Shown: positions 26,087 to 35,754, numbered from the stretch's first letter. The stretch: 64,000 nucleotides of DNA from Ruminococcus sp. (GCA_017397925.1 JAFQHO010000027.1:32931-96930); one strand, 5' to 3'. Numbers and translations are program-made. Notes: generated from the sequence alone by a model not told the origin.

Positions 26087-27979
26087 ATGAAGAAAGTGAA
26101 AAGAATTGCAGCCATGACAGCGGCTCTGCTGATTTGTTCGGGAGTTATGGGCTATATGCCACAGGGCGCACTGAAAATCGGCGGTTTTGCGGCAAATGCA
26201 GCTGGGGATGCTGTTGCTGAGAGCGTTGCAATCGATGCAACTAACTTCCCTGATGCGATATTCCGTGAATATGTGGCAAAAAATTTCGATAAAAACAATG
26301 ACGGAATGCTTTCTGATAATGAAATCGAGAAAGCAACAAGCATTTCTATTGGTAATAAAGGGATCACCGATCTAACAGGTGTTAATTATTTTACCAATCT
26401 TAAAACACTTGATTGTACAAATAACAGAGAACTCAAAAAACTTGATATTGGGAATAATACAGTATTATCTACCTTGTTTTGTGAATATACTCAGCTTACT
26501 TCCCTTAATACAAGCAATAACCTTTCGTTAAAAAAGTTGTATTGTTCACACAGCAATCTTACAACCCTTAACGTAAGCAACAATACCGAATTGGTAGATT
26601 TGTACTGTGATTACAATCAACTTAAAACCCTTGACGTAAGCAACAATACAAAGCTTGAATATCTTTCATGTGAAAAAAATAATTTTACATCACTTGATGT
26701 AAGTAACAACACGGCATTAAAATACTTTGCCTGTGATACCAATCAACTTACAACCCTTGATATAAGTAATAATACTGCTTTAGAATTTTTTGACTGTAAC
26801 ACTAATCATCTCACAAGTATAGATTTAAGCAATAATCCTTCATTATATGGTTCTAGTGGATGTATATTAAACGAATACGAAATCTCCCTGGAAAACAATA
26901 CCTTTGATCTCTCCGCCCTCCCTGCAGGTTTCGATGTTACAAAAGCCTCTGAATGGACAAACGGTACAGTAAATGGCAGTATCCTTACTGTTGAAGATGT
27001 ATCGAAGGAAGTTACATACGTATACGACTGTGGAAATAATAGCATCACAATATTCAAATTAATCCCGCCACTCGCTGCCGAAATCTCTCCCGTAAGCGTT
27101 GCGATTGATGAAACACATTTCCCCGATGCTGTTTTCCGACAGTATGTAACAGATAATTTTGACATAGACGCTAATGAATTGCTTTCTGCTGAAGAAATTA
27201 AAGAAGTAACAGAGATCAAAGTCAGCAATAAAGGTATTTCAGATTTAACAGGTATTGAACACTTTAAAAAATTAAAAAAATTACAATGCGATAATAATAA
27301 ACTTACAACTCTTGATATAAACAAGAATACTTCATTACATACATTGCTTTGCAATAATAATCAACTTACCACTCTTGATCTAAGTAATAACATTACAATG
27401 TATATGCTGAAATGTGAAAAAAATCATCTTACAAGCCTTGATTTAAATAAACAAAAAATATTATTGTTTAAGAGCTTCATTTCAAACAAATACGAAATTG
27501 CTGTTACCAACAAAACCTTCGACCTCTCCACTCTCCCCACAGGCTTTGACATAACAAAAGCCTCTGACTGGACAAACGGCACAGTAAACGGCAATATTCT
27601 CACAGTTGAGGACACATCAAAGGAAGTTACATACAAATATGACTGCGGAAATGAGCAAACTGCAACATTCACCTTAATCCCCACAACTTCCACAGAAACA
27701 CCCGAAAATCCCCCTGTTTCAACACCCACATACTCAACAGGCGATATAAGCGGTGACGGCTCAATTGACTCCAGCGACGCCACACTTGTCCTCGCTGACT
27801 ATGCAGTAATCGCAACAGGCGGCACATCCACATTTAACGCTGAACAGGCAAAAGCCGCTGACGTAAACGGCGACGGCAAATACGACGCTATCGACGCTTC
27901 ACTTATCCTTGCCTATTATGCCTATACCTCCACAGGCGGTACAGGCTCAATTGAGGACTATCTGGCAGATATGAACTGA
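26087..27979 (+). CDS. Secreted LRR protein with EF-hand-like motifs and C-terminal dockerin
   Basis: 630 residues. Signal peptide KKVKRIAAMTAALLICSGVM with cleavage near NAAGDA. Two modules each begin with FPDAIFREYV or FPDAVFRQYV and an EF-hand-like loop (DKNNDGMLSDNEIE near residue 70; a weaker DIDANELLSAEEI near 360). Then come ~21-residue leucine-rich repeats of the type LTTLDISNNTALEFFDC, and a closing segment ending EVTYVYDCG or EVTYKYDCG. A Thr/Pro linker leads to a dockerin at ~552-628 with F-hands DISGDGSIDSSDATLVLADY and DVNGDGKYDAIDASLILAYY. Dockerins bind cohesins on scaffoldins or the cell surface. No enzyme domain is seen. It is a shorter relative of the minus-strand gene at 45.2-49.9 kb. 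Confidence 0.9.
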   Translation: MKKVKRIAAMTAALLICSGVMGYMPQGALKIGGFAANAAGDAVAESVAIDATNFPDAIFREYVAKNFDKNNDGMLSDNEIEKATSISIGNKGITDLTGVNYFTNLKTLDCTNNRELKKLDIGNNTVLSTLFCEYTQLTSLNTSNNLSLKKLYCSHSNLTTLNVSNNTELVDLYCDYNQLKTLDVSNNTKLEYLSCEKNNFTSLDVSNNTALKYFACDTNQLTTLDISNNTALEFFDCNTNHLTSIDLSNNPSLYGSSGCILNEYEISLENNTFDLSALPAGFDVTKASEWTNGTVNGSILTVEDVSKEVTYVYDCGNNSITIFKLIPPLAAEISPVSVAIDETHFPDAVFRQYVTDNFDIDANELLSAEEIKEVTEIKVSNKGISDLTGIEHFKKLKKLQCDNNKLTTLDINKNTSLHTLLCNNNQLTTLDLSNNITMYMLKCEKNHLTSLDLNKQKILLFKSFISNKYEIAVTNKTFDLSTLPTGFDITKASDWTNGTVNGNILTVEDTSKEVTYKYDCGNEQTATFTLIPTTSTETPENPPVSTPTYSTGDISGDGSIDSSDATLVLADYAVIATGGTSTFNAEQAKAADVNGDGKYDAIDASLILAYYAYTSTGGTGSIEDYLADMN

Positions 27980-27984
27980 TACCA

Positions 27985-28017
27985 AATCCCCCGAAGTCCC
28001 GTGCTTCGGGATTTTTG
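27985..28017 (+). terminator. Terminator after the LRR-dockerin gene
   Basis: ATCCCCCGAAG-tcccgtg-CTTCGGGAT followed by TTTT. Confidence 0.85.
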
Positions 28018-28032
28018 TACACACTTTATTCA

Positions 28033-28061
28033 TTGCTTTTCAAATCAAAATATGCTATAAT
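28033..28061 (+). promoter_or_regulatory. Sigma-A-type promoter for the stand-alone dockerin gene
   Basis: TTGCTT (28033-28038), 17 nt, TATAAT (28056-28061). Confidence 0.65.
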
Positions 28062-28094
28062 TGACTAAAGTAATTTGTCAAAGGGGCGATGCAT

Positions 28095-28460
28095 ATGAAG
28101 GGAATAAGAAAAATAATGACAATCGTAGCCTCTGCTGCGGTATGTGCAGGAGCTTCTGAAATTCCCGCACACTTTATCAATAGCGATAAGCTGATATCTG
28201 CCCCTGACAGCATACTCCTTGGCGATGTAATGGTAGACGGCACAGTAAATGCCAGCGATGCCTCTCTTATTCTTTCTGAATACTCTGTGATTTCCACAGG
28301 TAAACCTCCCACAATTACCGAAAATCAGGCTAAAGCGGCAGATGTAAACAATGACGGGAAATATGATTCAATCGACGCAACAATTGTACTCGCCTATTAC
28401 AGCCGCATATCTACAGGAGAATATATTTCTATGGAAGAATATGTAAAAGATGAATTTTGA
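28095..28460 (+). CDS. Secreted stand-alone dockerin protein
   Basis: 121 residues from ATG 28095 (AAAGGGG 8 nt upstream; the ATG at 28089 is too close). An N-terminal export signal KGIRKIMTIVASAAVCAGAS is followed almost directly by a dockerin of ~78 residues: DVMVDGTVNASDASLILSEY and DVNNDGKYDSIDATIVLAYY with the STGK/STGE spacers also seen in the other dockerins. There is no other domain, so it may act as an adaptor, competitor or plug for cohesins. It has its own promoter and terminator, which argues against a truncated remnant. Confidence 0.88.
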   Translation: MKGIRKIMTIVASAAVCAGASEIPAHFINSDKLISAPDSILLGDVMVDGTVNASDASLILSEYSVISTGKPPTITENQAKAADVNNDGKYDSIDATIVLAYYSRISTGEYISMEEYVKDEF

Positions 28461-28465
28461 TATTA

Positions 28466-28503
28466 TTGCTCTCTGAAATTTATAATTCAGGGAGCTTTTT
28501 TGT
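28466..28503 (+). terminator. Terminator after the stand-alone dockerin gene
   Basis: GCTCTCTGAA-atttataa-TTCAGGGAGC followed by TTTTTTG. Confidence 0.88.
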
Positions 28504-28531
28504 TTTTTGGTGGATAATTTACAAAAAATGC

Positions 28532-28560
28532 TTTACAAGTAATTGAAAATATGTTATAAT
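28532..28560 (+). promoter_or_regulatory. Sigma-A-type promoter for the aldose epimerase gene
   Basis: TTTACA (28532-28537), 17 nt, TATAAT (28555-28560), 48 nt before the start codon. Confidence 0.7.
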
Positions 28561-28608
28561 AGAAGAATAATATAACGTAAAATATCCAACAGAAAGGTTT
28601 TGATTTTT

Positions 28609-29616
28609 ATGAGCAACACAACACAGATTATGACTCACAACGGTATGACCTGCGTGAAGCTTTCCGCAGGAGGCTACGAGGCTCTTGTTGCATACGAAAT
28701 AGGCTGCAACGTTATCCGCCTCCGTAATAATACCGAGGGAATGGAGTTCTTCCGCTGGAATCCTGACAATACCTTTGACGATATTCTCCAGTCAGCGGAG
28801 GTCTGGGGTCTTCCTACACTTTATCTCCCAAATCGTTTTGCAGACGGTGTTCTTAAGACATCAGACGCTGTATATCAGCTCCCTGTAAACGAGAAAGCAC
28901 CCTATAACAACCATATCCACGGCTTTATCCACAAGCGTAAATTTGAAGTTGTTGAGCATAACTCCGACAGCAACTGTGCCTGGGTAAAAACACGCTACGT
29001 TTACGACGAAAACGACGAATTTTTCCAGTATCTCCCTGTACGCTTCACCGCTGAATACACATTCACACTCTCAGCAAGCGGCCTTGAACAGGATATCTGC
29101 TTTATCAACAACGATGACAAGGTGCTTCCTATGTCCCTTGCTTCACATACAGCTATCAGCGCACCATTCGTTGACGGTGCCAAAGAGGAAGATATCCGCC
29201 TCACAGTGCCGATTGGCAAGAAGTGCGAGCTGAACGAGAGATGCCTTCCTACAGAGCAGCTCAAATCCCTTACTATGTGGGATTTAGAGTACAAAGAAGG
29301 TACAAAATGCCCCGTTTTACAGGTTGTTGACAACGATATGTACACATCTGAAACTGCAAAGCTTGACGGACAGGCATTCTATGGCGTTATTGCCGAGGAT
29401 ACAGCAAGCGGAAAGAAGCTCTGCTATGAGGTTTCCAAGGAATACGGCTTCTGGATTATCTGGAATGACCGTGGATTCAATCACTATTTCTGCCCCGAGC
29501 CTATGACAGCTATGATTGACGCTCCCAATCTGAGCCTCTCTCCCGACGTTACAGGCTACCGTGAGGTAAAACCTGGCGAAGAATTTACTGCTCATCAGAG
29601 ATTTTTTTCAAATTAA
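28609..29616 (+). CDS. Aldose 1-epimerase (galactose mutarotase-like)
   Basis: 335 residues from ATG 28609 with AGAAAGG 11 nt upstream; the TTG at 28600 is a weaker option. The beta-sandwich family marks are GMEFFRWNPDN, WGLPTLYLPNRFADGV, HNHIHGFIHKRKFEV, the catalytic His region SLASHTAISAPF and the catalytic Glu in NHYFCPEPMTAMIDAPN. It interconverts alpha and beta anomers of hexoses or oligosaccharides. It has no signal peptide and is therefore cytoplasmic. Its position 1.4 kb before cellobiose phosphorylase suggests, by inference, that it supplies the anomer that enzyme needs. Confidence 0.88.
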   Translation: MSNTTQIMTHNGMTCVKLSAGGYEALVAYEIGCNVIRLRNNTEGMEFFRWNPDNTFDDILQSAEVWGLPTLYLPNRFADGVLKTSDAVYQLPVNEKAPYNNHIHGFIHKRKFEVVEHNSDSNCAWVKTRYVYDENDEFFQYLPVRFTAEYTFTLSASGLEQDICFINNDDKVLPMSLASHTAISAPFVDGAKEEDIRLTVPIGKKCELNERCLPTEQLKSLTMWDLEYKEGTKCPVLQVVDNDMYTSETAKLDGQAFYGVIAEDTASGKKLCYEVSKEYGFWIIWNDRGFNHYFCPEPMTAMIDAPNLSLSPDVTGYREVKPGEEFTAHQRFFSN

Positions 29617-29640
29617 GACGTAATCTGTAATTACTATTAT

Positions 29641-29700
29641 AGGTGACGGCGCCCACGACGTCCCGTTAATTAGGGCAACGTCGTGCATTGTCGCAAATTG
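29641..29700. repeat. Degenerate short palindromic repeat
   Basis: GGTGACGGCGCCCACGACGT...TAGGGCAACGTCGTGCATTG: the pieces CACGACGT and ACGTCGTG are inverted. It has the TAGGG-start character of the dispersed palindromes but is poorly conserved. Confidence 0.4.
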
Positions 29701-29703
29701 TTT

Positions 29704-29739
29704 AAAACCCCGATTTCAGTGAGAAAATCGGGGTTTTTC
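29704..29739. terminator. Bidirectional terminator between the epimerase gene and the dockerin gene
   Basis: AAACCCCGATTT-cagtgaga-AAATCGGGGTTT with T runs on both strands. It serves the convergent genes on either side. Confidence 0.88.
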
Positions 29740-29768
29740 TTTATATAATATACGGTTAGCTAAACATC

Positions 29769-30470
29769 TTATTCAGCAAATCTGGTAAGTTTACCTTCTG
29801 CGTATCGCTGAAACATTGCGGTATCAGCACTGCTCAGATATCCGTCATTGTTGATGTCGAATACATAAGCAGAGAAGTTGCCTGAAACGTCACCTACAGC
29901 TACATTCATAACCTCAAAATAGTTGAACTTATATCTGTAGGATTTTGTAGTCTTCTTAGCAACAGCTGCGTAAAGAAGATCGTAGTCTTTTGCGTCAATC
30001 TTTTTGTCAAGATTAATGTCTCCAACGAGGAAAGTAGGACTAGCTGATACTGCATTATTTATAAGTTTACCATTAGGATCATATGCAAAGTTTGTAACGC
30101 TTATTTCCTTGTAGTCAGAAGGAGAATTGCAATGCATATGTACAGATACCATACCTCCTACCATATTGTGGTTGTAAGGTTCAAATGTGCCGCCGGCACT
30201 ATGACATCCAACAGAACCGCCGCCACCACGTGTAAGTGAACCGCTTCCTATTTGATCAGCAACAGGAGCATCTGTGCCGTATGTTTTGCATGCAACACCA
30301 AAAACAAGACGATCAATATTTTTAGATGATGAAACAGCGAAAACCTTTCTGTATGTATAACGTGCATTTGCATCAGCAGCTGCGCTTGCTGTAAATGAGT
30401 TTACAAGTGGAAGCGCACAAAGAACTGCTGCTGTGATTGAAGTTGTGATCTTTTTAAAAGTCTTATTCAT
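29769..30470 (-). CDS. Secreted dockerin protein with uncharacterised N-terminal domain
   Basis: 233 residues. Sec signal peptide NKTFKKITTSITAAVLCALP with cleavage near ASAAADA. Residues ~38-145 form a domain I do not recognise: RYTYRKVFAVSSSKNIDRLV, then a glycine-rich GSGSLTRGGGGSVGCHSAGG and MVSVHMHCNSPSDYKEISVT. It holds three cysteines and several histidines. The dockerin occupies ~148-230, with F-hands DINLDKKIDAKDYDLLYAAV and DINNDGYLSSADTAMFQRYA separated by an unusually long insert (KKTTKSYRYKFNYFEVMNV). Minus strand with its own upstream TATAAT at 30532-30527. Confidence 0.82.
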   Translation of the reverse strand: MNKTFKKITTSITAAVLCALPLVNSFTASAAADANARYTYRKVFAVSSSKNIDRLVFGVACKTYGTDAPVADQIGSGSLTRGGGGSVGCHSAGGTFEPYNHNMVGGMVSVHMHCNSPSDYKEISVTNFAYDPNGKLINNAVSASPTFLVGDINLDKKIDAKDYDLLYAAVAKKTTKSYRYKFNYFEVMNVAVGDVSGNFSAYVFDINNDGYLSSADTAMFQRYAEGKLTRFAE

Positions 30471-31037
30471 TTTTTTATGTCCTTTTCAAGTTATTTTGTT
30501 TTGAGTGGCCGACTACTCTGTTAATTATTATACCACATTTTGTTATTTATCGTACACTTGTTTCGTTAGGTTAACAAAATTTCACGTATAATATATTTCC
30601 TTTTGTTGCAACCTATTTTTACTTATCATTAAAATTCATATATTTAAAATCAGCAAATATATTAAATATATTGCCATATAATCAACACCCATCTTTAAAA
30701 CGTCGTTAAAGTCCGTATTTTTTATAGGAATGCATTGATTCCTCAAATCCATTATATTTCTATTAGTTACAATATCAGTTGTAAGTCCACAATTTCAAGT
30801 CTACAACCTTTGCTCTATTTCATTTTTGTAAAAAATGCACAAATTTTTAGTGAAATATTAGTATATCACAATTCTATGTAAACACTTGTATTATTATCCG
30901 TTTTATGGTATAATAATAAGTGATATTTGAGTTATCGGACTATTTAGCTGATAATCCTATACGCTGTTTTCAGCTTAACCAACAATTGACCGGCGTTATT
31001 ATCAACTATCAATATAATAAGTAAGGAGTAGATTACA
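30471..31037. other. Divergent intergenic region with two promoters, no gene
   Basis: 567 nt, AT-rich. It holds a TATAAT (30532-30527, minus) for the dockerin gene with a poor -35, and the promoter of the cellobiose phosphorylase gene at 30886-30914. The remaining ~300 nt between them show only AT-rich sequence with no clear repeat or ORF. Confidence 0.6.
30886..30914 (+). promoter_or_regulatory. Sigma-A-type promoter for cellobiose phosphorylase
   Basis: TTGTAT (30886-30891), 17 nt, TATAAT (30909-30914). The ~115-nt leader to the start contains GATAATCC and AACCAACAATTGACCG but no recognised riboswitch. Confidence 0.7.
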
Positions 31038-33494
31038 ATGAAGTTCGGATTTTTTGACGACGCAAATAAGGAATATGTCATTAATTCCCCCAGAACACCC
31101 TATCCGTGGATTAACTATCTCGGAACACAGGCTTTCTTTTCACTGATTTCAAACACAGCAGGCGGTTACAGTTTCTATAAGGACGCTCGTTTAAGACGTA
31201 TCACACGTTACCGCTATAATAACGTGCCTATTGATATGGGCGGTCGTTACTTCTATATCAACGACAATGGTACAGTATGGAACCCCGGCTGGTCACCTGT
31301 AAAGACAGAGCTTGATTCCTATGAGTGCCGCCACGGTATGGGCTATACAATTATCACAGGTAAGAAGAATGACCTTAAAGCACAGGTTACTTTCTTCGTT
31401 CCACAGAACTACAACGGCGAAGTTCAGCAGGTTGTTCTCACTAACGAGGGCACAGAGGCTAAGTCCTTCTCACTGTTCTCTTTTGCTGAGTGGTGTCTTT
31501 GGGATGCTCAGGACGACTGCACAAACTTCCAGAGAAACTTCTCTACAGGCCGTGTAGAAGTTGTAGGCTCCACAATCTACCACAAGACAGAGTACAGAGA
31601 CAGACGCGACCACTTCGCTTTCTATACAGTTAACGATGAAATCGACGGTTACGATACTGACAGAGATTCCTTTATCGGTCTCTACAACGGTTTCAATGAC
31701 CCTCAGGCTGTTATGGCAAATGCTGCTACAAACTCCTTTGCTGACGGCTGGTCACCTATTGCTTCTCACTATAAGAAGATTACTCTCGCTCCAGGCGAGT
31801 CAAAGACTCTTATCTTTATCCTTGGCTACGTTGAAATGCCTGTTGACAAGAAGTTCGAGGCTGACGGCGTAACAATCAACAAGGAAAAGGCTCTTGCTAT
31901 GATTGACCAGTACAACACACCTGAAAAGGTTGCTGCAGGTCTTGCTGAGCTTAAGGCTGCATGGGACGAGCTTCTCGGCATCCTCAATGTTAACACTTCC
32001 GATGATAAGGTTAACCGTATGGTTAATATCTGGAACCAGTATCAGTGTATGGTTACTTTCAACCTCTCACGTTCTGCTTCCTATTTTGAGAGCGGTATCG
32101 GCCGTGGTATGGGCTTCCGTGACTCCAACCAGGATATCCTCGGTTTCGTTCACCAGATTCCCGACCGTGCAAGAGAGCGTATTATCGACATCGCTTCAAC
32201 TCAGCTTGAGGATGGCGGATGCTATCACCAGTATCAGCCTCTTACAAAGAAGGGTAACTCAGATATCGGCGGTGACTTCTCAGACGATCCGCTGTGGATG
32301 ATTCTCTCTGTTTCCGCTTACATCAGAGAAACAGGCGACTGGTCACTCCTTGATGAGCTTGTTCCTTACGACAACGATATGTCTAAGGCTAAGCCTATGC
32401 TTGACCACCTTAAGGTTTCATTCTACAAGATTGTAAACAACCTCGGTCCTCACGGTCTGCCTCTTGCTATGCGTGCTGACTGGAACGACTGTATCAACCT
32501 CTCCTGCTACTCCGATACTCCCGGTGAGAGCTTCCAGACTTATACAAATCCCAAGTTTGCTGCTGAGGGCGGCTACTCCAAGGTTGCTGAGTCTGTAATG
32601 GTTGCTACTCTGTTCACATATGCAGGTCCTAACTATGTTGCTATTCTCAAGCACCTTGGCAAGGATGATGAGGCTGCTGCTGCACAGGCTGAAATCGACA
32701 AGATGAAGAAGTGCGTTATGGAATCCGCATTTGACGGTGATTGGTTCCTCCGTGCTTATGACTCCACAGGCGCTAAGATGGGCTCTAAGGAGTGTGAGGA
32801 AGGTAAGATATTCATCGAGCCTCAGGGCTTTGCTGTAATGTCCGAAATCGGTAAGGATGAGGGAGCTGATATCAAGACTCTTGAATCTATCGACAAGTAC
32901 CTCAATACTCAGTATGGTCTTGTTCTTAACAACCCTGCATTCTCCAAGTACTATATCCAGTATGGTGAGATTTCCACATATCCCGGCGGATACAAGGAAA
33001 ACGCAGGTATCTTCACACACAATAATGCTTGGATTATCTGTGCTGAGGCTTACGCTGGCAGAGGTGACAAGGCATTTGAGTACTACAGCAAGATTGCTCC
33101 TGCTTTCAACGAGGAAATTTCCGATCTCCACAAGACAGAGCCTTATGTATACGGTCAGATGATCGCTGGTAAGGACGCAAGCCGTTTTGGTGAAGGTAAG
33201 AACTCCTGGCTGACAGGTACTGCTGCTTGGAATATGGTTGCTATTTCCCAGTATATCCTCGGAATTTCTCCCGATTGGGACGGTCTTAAGGTTGATCCTT
33301 CCATTCCTCATGAGTGGGACGGTTTCACAGCTACAAGAAAGTTCCGTGGTGCAACTTATAACATCACAGTTAAGAATCCTAACCACGTTTGCAAGGGCGT
33401 TGTAAGCATGACTGTTGACGGACAGGCTGTTGACGGTAATGTTATCCCTGCTTTCGAGAATGGTGAGCATACTGTTGAAGTAATTATGGGTTAA
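31038..33494 (+). CDS. cbp: Cellobiose phosphorylase (GH94)
   Basis: 818 residues, matching the ~810-residue length of characterised cellobiose phosphorylases. It phosphorolyses cellobiose to glucose and alpha-glucose 1-phosphate in the cytoplasm, saving ATP. Domain order: N-terminal beta-sandwich ([20 protein letters not shown], then [11 protein letters not shown]), helical linker, (alpha/alpha)6 barrel with [20 protein letters not shown] and the general-acid region ADWND at residues 480-484, then [12 protein letters not shown] and [12 protein letters not shown]. No signal peptide. Codon use is strongly biased toward GCT/CTC/AAG, which implies high expression. AAGGAG precedes the ATG. It is the main link in the window to cellulose use. 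Confidence 0.96.
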   Translation: MKFGFFDDANKEYVINSPRTPYPWINYLGTQAFFSLISNTAGGYSFYKDARLRRITRYRYNNVPIDMGGRYFYINDNGTVWNPGWSPVKTELDSYECRHGMGYTIITGKKNDLKAQVTFFVPQNYNGEVQQVVLTNEGTEAKSFSLFSFAEWCLWDAQDDCTNFQRNFSTGRVEVVGSTIYHKTEYRDRRDHFAFYTVNDEIDGYDTDRDSFIGLYNGFNDPQAVMANAATNSFADGWSPIASHYKKITLAPGESKTLIFILGYVEMPVDKKFEADGVTINKEKALAMIDQYNTPEKVAAGLAELKAAWDELLGILNVNTSDDKVNRMVNIWNQYQCMVTFNLSRSASYFESGIGRGMGFRDSNQDILGFVHQIPDRARERIIDIASTQLEDGGCYHQYQPLTKKGNSDIGGDFSDDPLWMILSVSAYIRETGDWSLLDELVPYDNDMSKAKPMLDHLKVSFYKIVNNLGPHGLPLAMRADWNDCINLSCYSDTPGESFQTYTNPKFAAEGGYSKVAESVMVATLFTYAGPNYVAILKHLGKDDEAAAAQAEIDKMKKCVMESAFDGDWFLRAYDSTGAKMGSKECEEGKIFIEPQGFAVMSEIGKDEGADIKTLESIDKYLNTQYGLVLNNPAFSKYYIQYGEISTYPGGYKENAGIFTHNNAWIICAEAYAGRGDKAFEYYSKIAPAFNEEISDLHKTEPYVYGQMIAGKDASRFGEGKNSWLTGTAAWNMVAISQYILGISPDWDGLKVDPSIPHEWDGFTATRKFRGATYNITVKNPNHVCKGVVSMTVDGQAVDGNVIPAFENGEHTVEVIMG

Positions 33495-33505
33495 TCCCCT
33501 TTTGT

Positions 33506-33539
33506 AAAAGAGCTGCTTTCGGGCGGCTCTTTTATTTTA
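33506..33539 (+). terminator. Terminator after cellobiose phosphorylase
   Basis: AAAAGAGC-...-GGCTCTTTT followed by ATTTTAT. Confidence 0.75.
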
Positions 33540-33559
33540 TCCGGTAAAGTGCATTTTAT

Positions 33560-33620
33560 CATACCCCCTCACTATAGGGCAAAAATGGGCCTTTTTTCAA
33601 CCAAAAATGGTTGATTGCTG
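33560..33620 (-). repeat. 61-bp dispersed element, copy 2 (inverted)
   Basis: The reverse complement of the sequence at 7951-8011. The stem pair AACCA...TGGTT and the flanking GAGGGG/CCCCTC are kept, with changes confined mostly to the ends and the short spacer. Confidence 0.8.
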
Positions 33621-33809
33621 AGGACAGCAACAGACAAAATTATAAGTAATACATAAAATTTACTGTTATATATTTTTAAATTTCATATTATATTTTTTAT
33701 CCATTGAACTGTATCAGAGTGGATATCATACGTCAGAACTACGTGATTATAATATGAAAATACGGTCGATATGACATAAACAAATCAAAATCGTCATTAT
33801 ACAGCAAAA

Positions 33810-33846
33810 CAGGCTGAAATCCAATTGGATTTCAGCCTGTTTTTAT
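33810..33846. terminator. Orphan perfect-palindrome terminator
   Basis: ACAGGCTGAAATCC-aatt-GGATTTCAGCCTGT followed by TTTTTA. It is symmetric and can stop transcription from either side, but no gene ends nearby on the plus strand. Confidence 0.75.
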
Positions 33847-34140
33847 AGAGGTTTGAATTGATGTTAACTTTTTAAAGAGCGTAATAACGCTCGCAAATAC
33901 TACACTTTGTATATAAACCAAACTTTTTTATCATAACATTTTTTATCCGAATTTGTAATCTATTGTATATTTTATCATATAACATTTAAAAACACAATAG
34001 TTTTCAGACGAAATACAGCAATTCGTCTTGAATTTTGTAGAGTTGAACAAATCGACAGCCAAAATTCTGTTAAATCGTCCAATTGTTTTTACATGATGTA
34101 TTTGCCACAATTTGATATACAATTTGTAAAACAGCAAAAA

Positions 34141-34164
34141 ACAGCATCGTTTCCGATGCTGTTT
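34141..34164 (-). terminator. Terminator of the citrate synthase gene
   Basis: On the minus strand ACAGCATCG-gaaa-CGATGCTGT is followed by TTTTT, 8 nt beyond the stop. Confidence 0.85.
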
Positions 34165-34169
34165 CAAAT

Positions 34170-35516
34170 TTAATCTATTCTGTTTTCCATATCCGTATAC
34201 GCTCTTACAGGAGCAATTGCCTTGTAGGCAGGGCGGATAATCTTGTTGGAGTTGATAAGCTCCTCAATACGATGTGCAGACCAACCTGCAATACGGGAAA
34301 TAGCAAAAAGTGGAGTGAAAAGCTCATCCGGAATGCCAAGCATACGATAAACAAAGCCGCTGTAGAAATCCACATTTGCACATACACCTTTATATATACG
34401 TCTTTCCTCGGCAATAACCTGAGGAGCAAGACGTTCTACCATAGCATAAAGGTTGAATTCATCGTGAAGTCCCTTTTCGTTACTGAGCTTCTCAACAAAT
34501 CCCTTGAATACAGTTGCTCTTGGGTCGGAATGGGAGTATACAGCGTGTCCCATACCATATATAAGACCTGCATTGTCAAAAGCCTCCTTGTGGAGCAGCT
34601 TTTTCAGATAATCCTTCACTTCGTTCTCGTCAGTCCAGTTCTTGATGTTCTTCTTCATATCATCAAACATCAGTGCAACCTTGATATTCGCGCCGCCGTG
34701 CTTTGGACCTTTAAGAGAACCTAAAGCCGCTGCAATAGCGGAATATGTATCAGTTCCGGAGGACGATACAACGTGAACCGTAAATGTGGAGTTGTTTCCG
34801 CCTCCGTGTTCAGCGTGGAGTACAAGCGCCATATCAAGAATACGCGCTTCAAGCTCGGTATACTTCTTATCAGGACGAAGCATATACAGCAGATTTTCTG
34901 CAATAGAAAGCTCAGGATTGGGGTCGTGAATAAAGAAGCTTCCGCCATTGCGTGTATATCTGTATGTATGATAACCATATACTGCAAGCAAAGGAAACAG
35001 GGTAATAAGTGATATGCTCTGTCTTAATACGTTTGGAATAGTTATATCATTAGCGTCATCGTCATATGAATAGAGAGCGAGGACGGATTTTGCAAGAATA
35101 TTCATCATATTGTCACTTGGGGACTTCATTATAATATCTCTTGTAAAGGTTGACGGAAGATTTCTTGCATCTACGAGGATTTTTCTGAATTCATCAAGTT
35201 CTGCCGCAGTAGGCATTTTTCCAAATAAAAGGAGATATATGGTTTCCTCAAAGCCGAAACGCTTTTCCTTAATAAATCCGTTTACAATATCCTCAACATC
35301 GATACCTCGGTAGAAAAGCTTTCCGTAACCGTTTTCGTCTACATTAATAGTACTGATATTTGTAAGTCCTGCAACAACACCGTTGCCATTGAGGTCTCTC
35401 AATCCGCGCTTTACATCATACTGTGTATAAAGTGCCGGGTCAATGCGATAACCCTCGATTGATTTGTCTGCAAGATTTTTAATTTCTGGTGTAAGTCCGA
35501 TAAATCCGTAGCCCAT
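34170..35516 (-). CDS. gltA: Citrate synthase
   Basis: 448 residues. It joins oxaloacetate and acetyl-CoA, supplying 2-oxoglutarate for glutamate in an anaerobe with a partial TCA pathway. Catalytic marks: HAEHGGGNNSTFTV, the second His in GPKHGGANIKVA, and CANVDFYSGFVYRMLG with the catalytic Asp. The N-terminal region (TNISTINVDENGYGKLFYRG, then IDVEDIV) is the clostridial form with an extended N-terminus compared with the ~380-residue Bacillus type. GGAGGACAAAAATT precedes the ATG. It has a consensus promoter and its own terminator, so it is a single-gene unit. Confidence 0.95.
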   Translation of the reverse strand: MGYGFIGLTPEIKNLADKSIEGYRIDPALYTQYDVKRGLRDLNGNGVVAGLTNISTINVDENGYGKLFYRGIDVEDIVNGFIKEKRFGFEETIYLLLFGKMPTAAELDEFRKILVDARNLPSTFTRDIIMKSPSDNMMNILAKSVLALYSYDDDANDITIPNVLRQSISLITLFPLLAVYGYHTYRYTRNGGSFFIHDPNPELSIAENLLYMLRPDKKYTELEARILDMALVLHAEHGGGNNSTFTVHVVSSSGTDTYSAIAAALGSLKGPKHGGANIKVALMFDDMKKNIKNWTDENEVKDYLKKLLHKEAFDNAGLIYGMGHAVYSHSDPRATVFKGFVEKLSNEKGLHDEFNLYAMVERLAPQVIAEERRIYKGVCANVDFYSGFVYRMLGIPDELFTPLFAISRIAGWSAHRIEELINSNKIIRPAYKAIAPVRAYTDMENRID

Positions 35517-35573
35517 AATTTTTGTCCTCCTTTTTTTGTTAATACATCAAGTAGAATTACATATGATATATAC

Positions 35574-35602
35574 ATTATAACATATCCCGTAAAATTTGTC
35601 AA
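35574..35602 (-). promoter_or_regulatory. Consensus promoter of citrate synthase
   Basis: On the minus strand TTGACA (35602-35597), 17 nt, TATAAT (35579-35574), 58 nt before the start. The palindrome AATGATATAA-AGTT-ATATCATT lies at 35671-35692, ~70 nt upstream of the -35; it could be an operator or a weak terminator. Confidence 0.85.
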
Positions 35603-35754
35603 GGGGAGTTCAATGATATATACAATCTTATTAAAAATTGTTAAAATGTAACATAACATACAGCAAGCTAAATGATATAAAGTTATATCATTTTACATCA
35701 TTTAGCTATAAAACAATGGCTGACACTTCTCAATAAAAGCATCAGCCAACGGTT

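Larger units (their letters stand above)
33540..34140. other. Intergenic region cbp-citrate synthase: repeat copy, orphan terminator, no gene
   Basis: It contains copy 2 of the 61-bp element (33560-33620), an isolated TATAAT (33748-33753) and a perfect hairpin with T tract (33810-33846) not preceded by a gene. AT-rich sequence without a credible ORF follows. The 74-residue minus-strand frame at 33943-34167 overlaps the citrate synthase terminator and is rejected. Confidence 0.6.

Noticed and set aside
32418-33470. 350-residue minus-strand ORF opposite cellobiose phosphorylase
   Set aside because: Antisense shadow of a strongly biased GC-third-position gene; no ribosome site or family match.
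33943-34167. 74-residue minus-strand ORF after citrate synthase
   Set aside because: Overlaps the citrate synthase terminator; no ribosome site or family.
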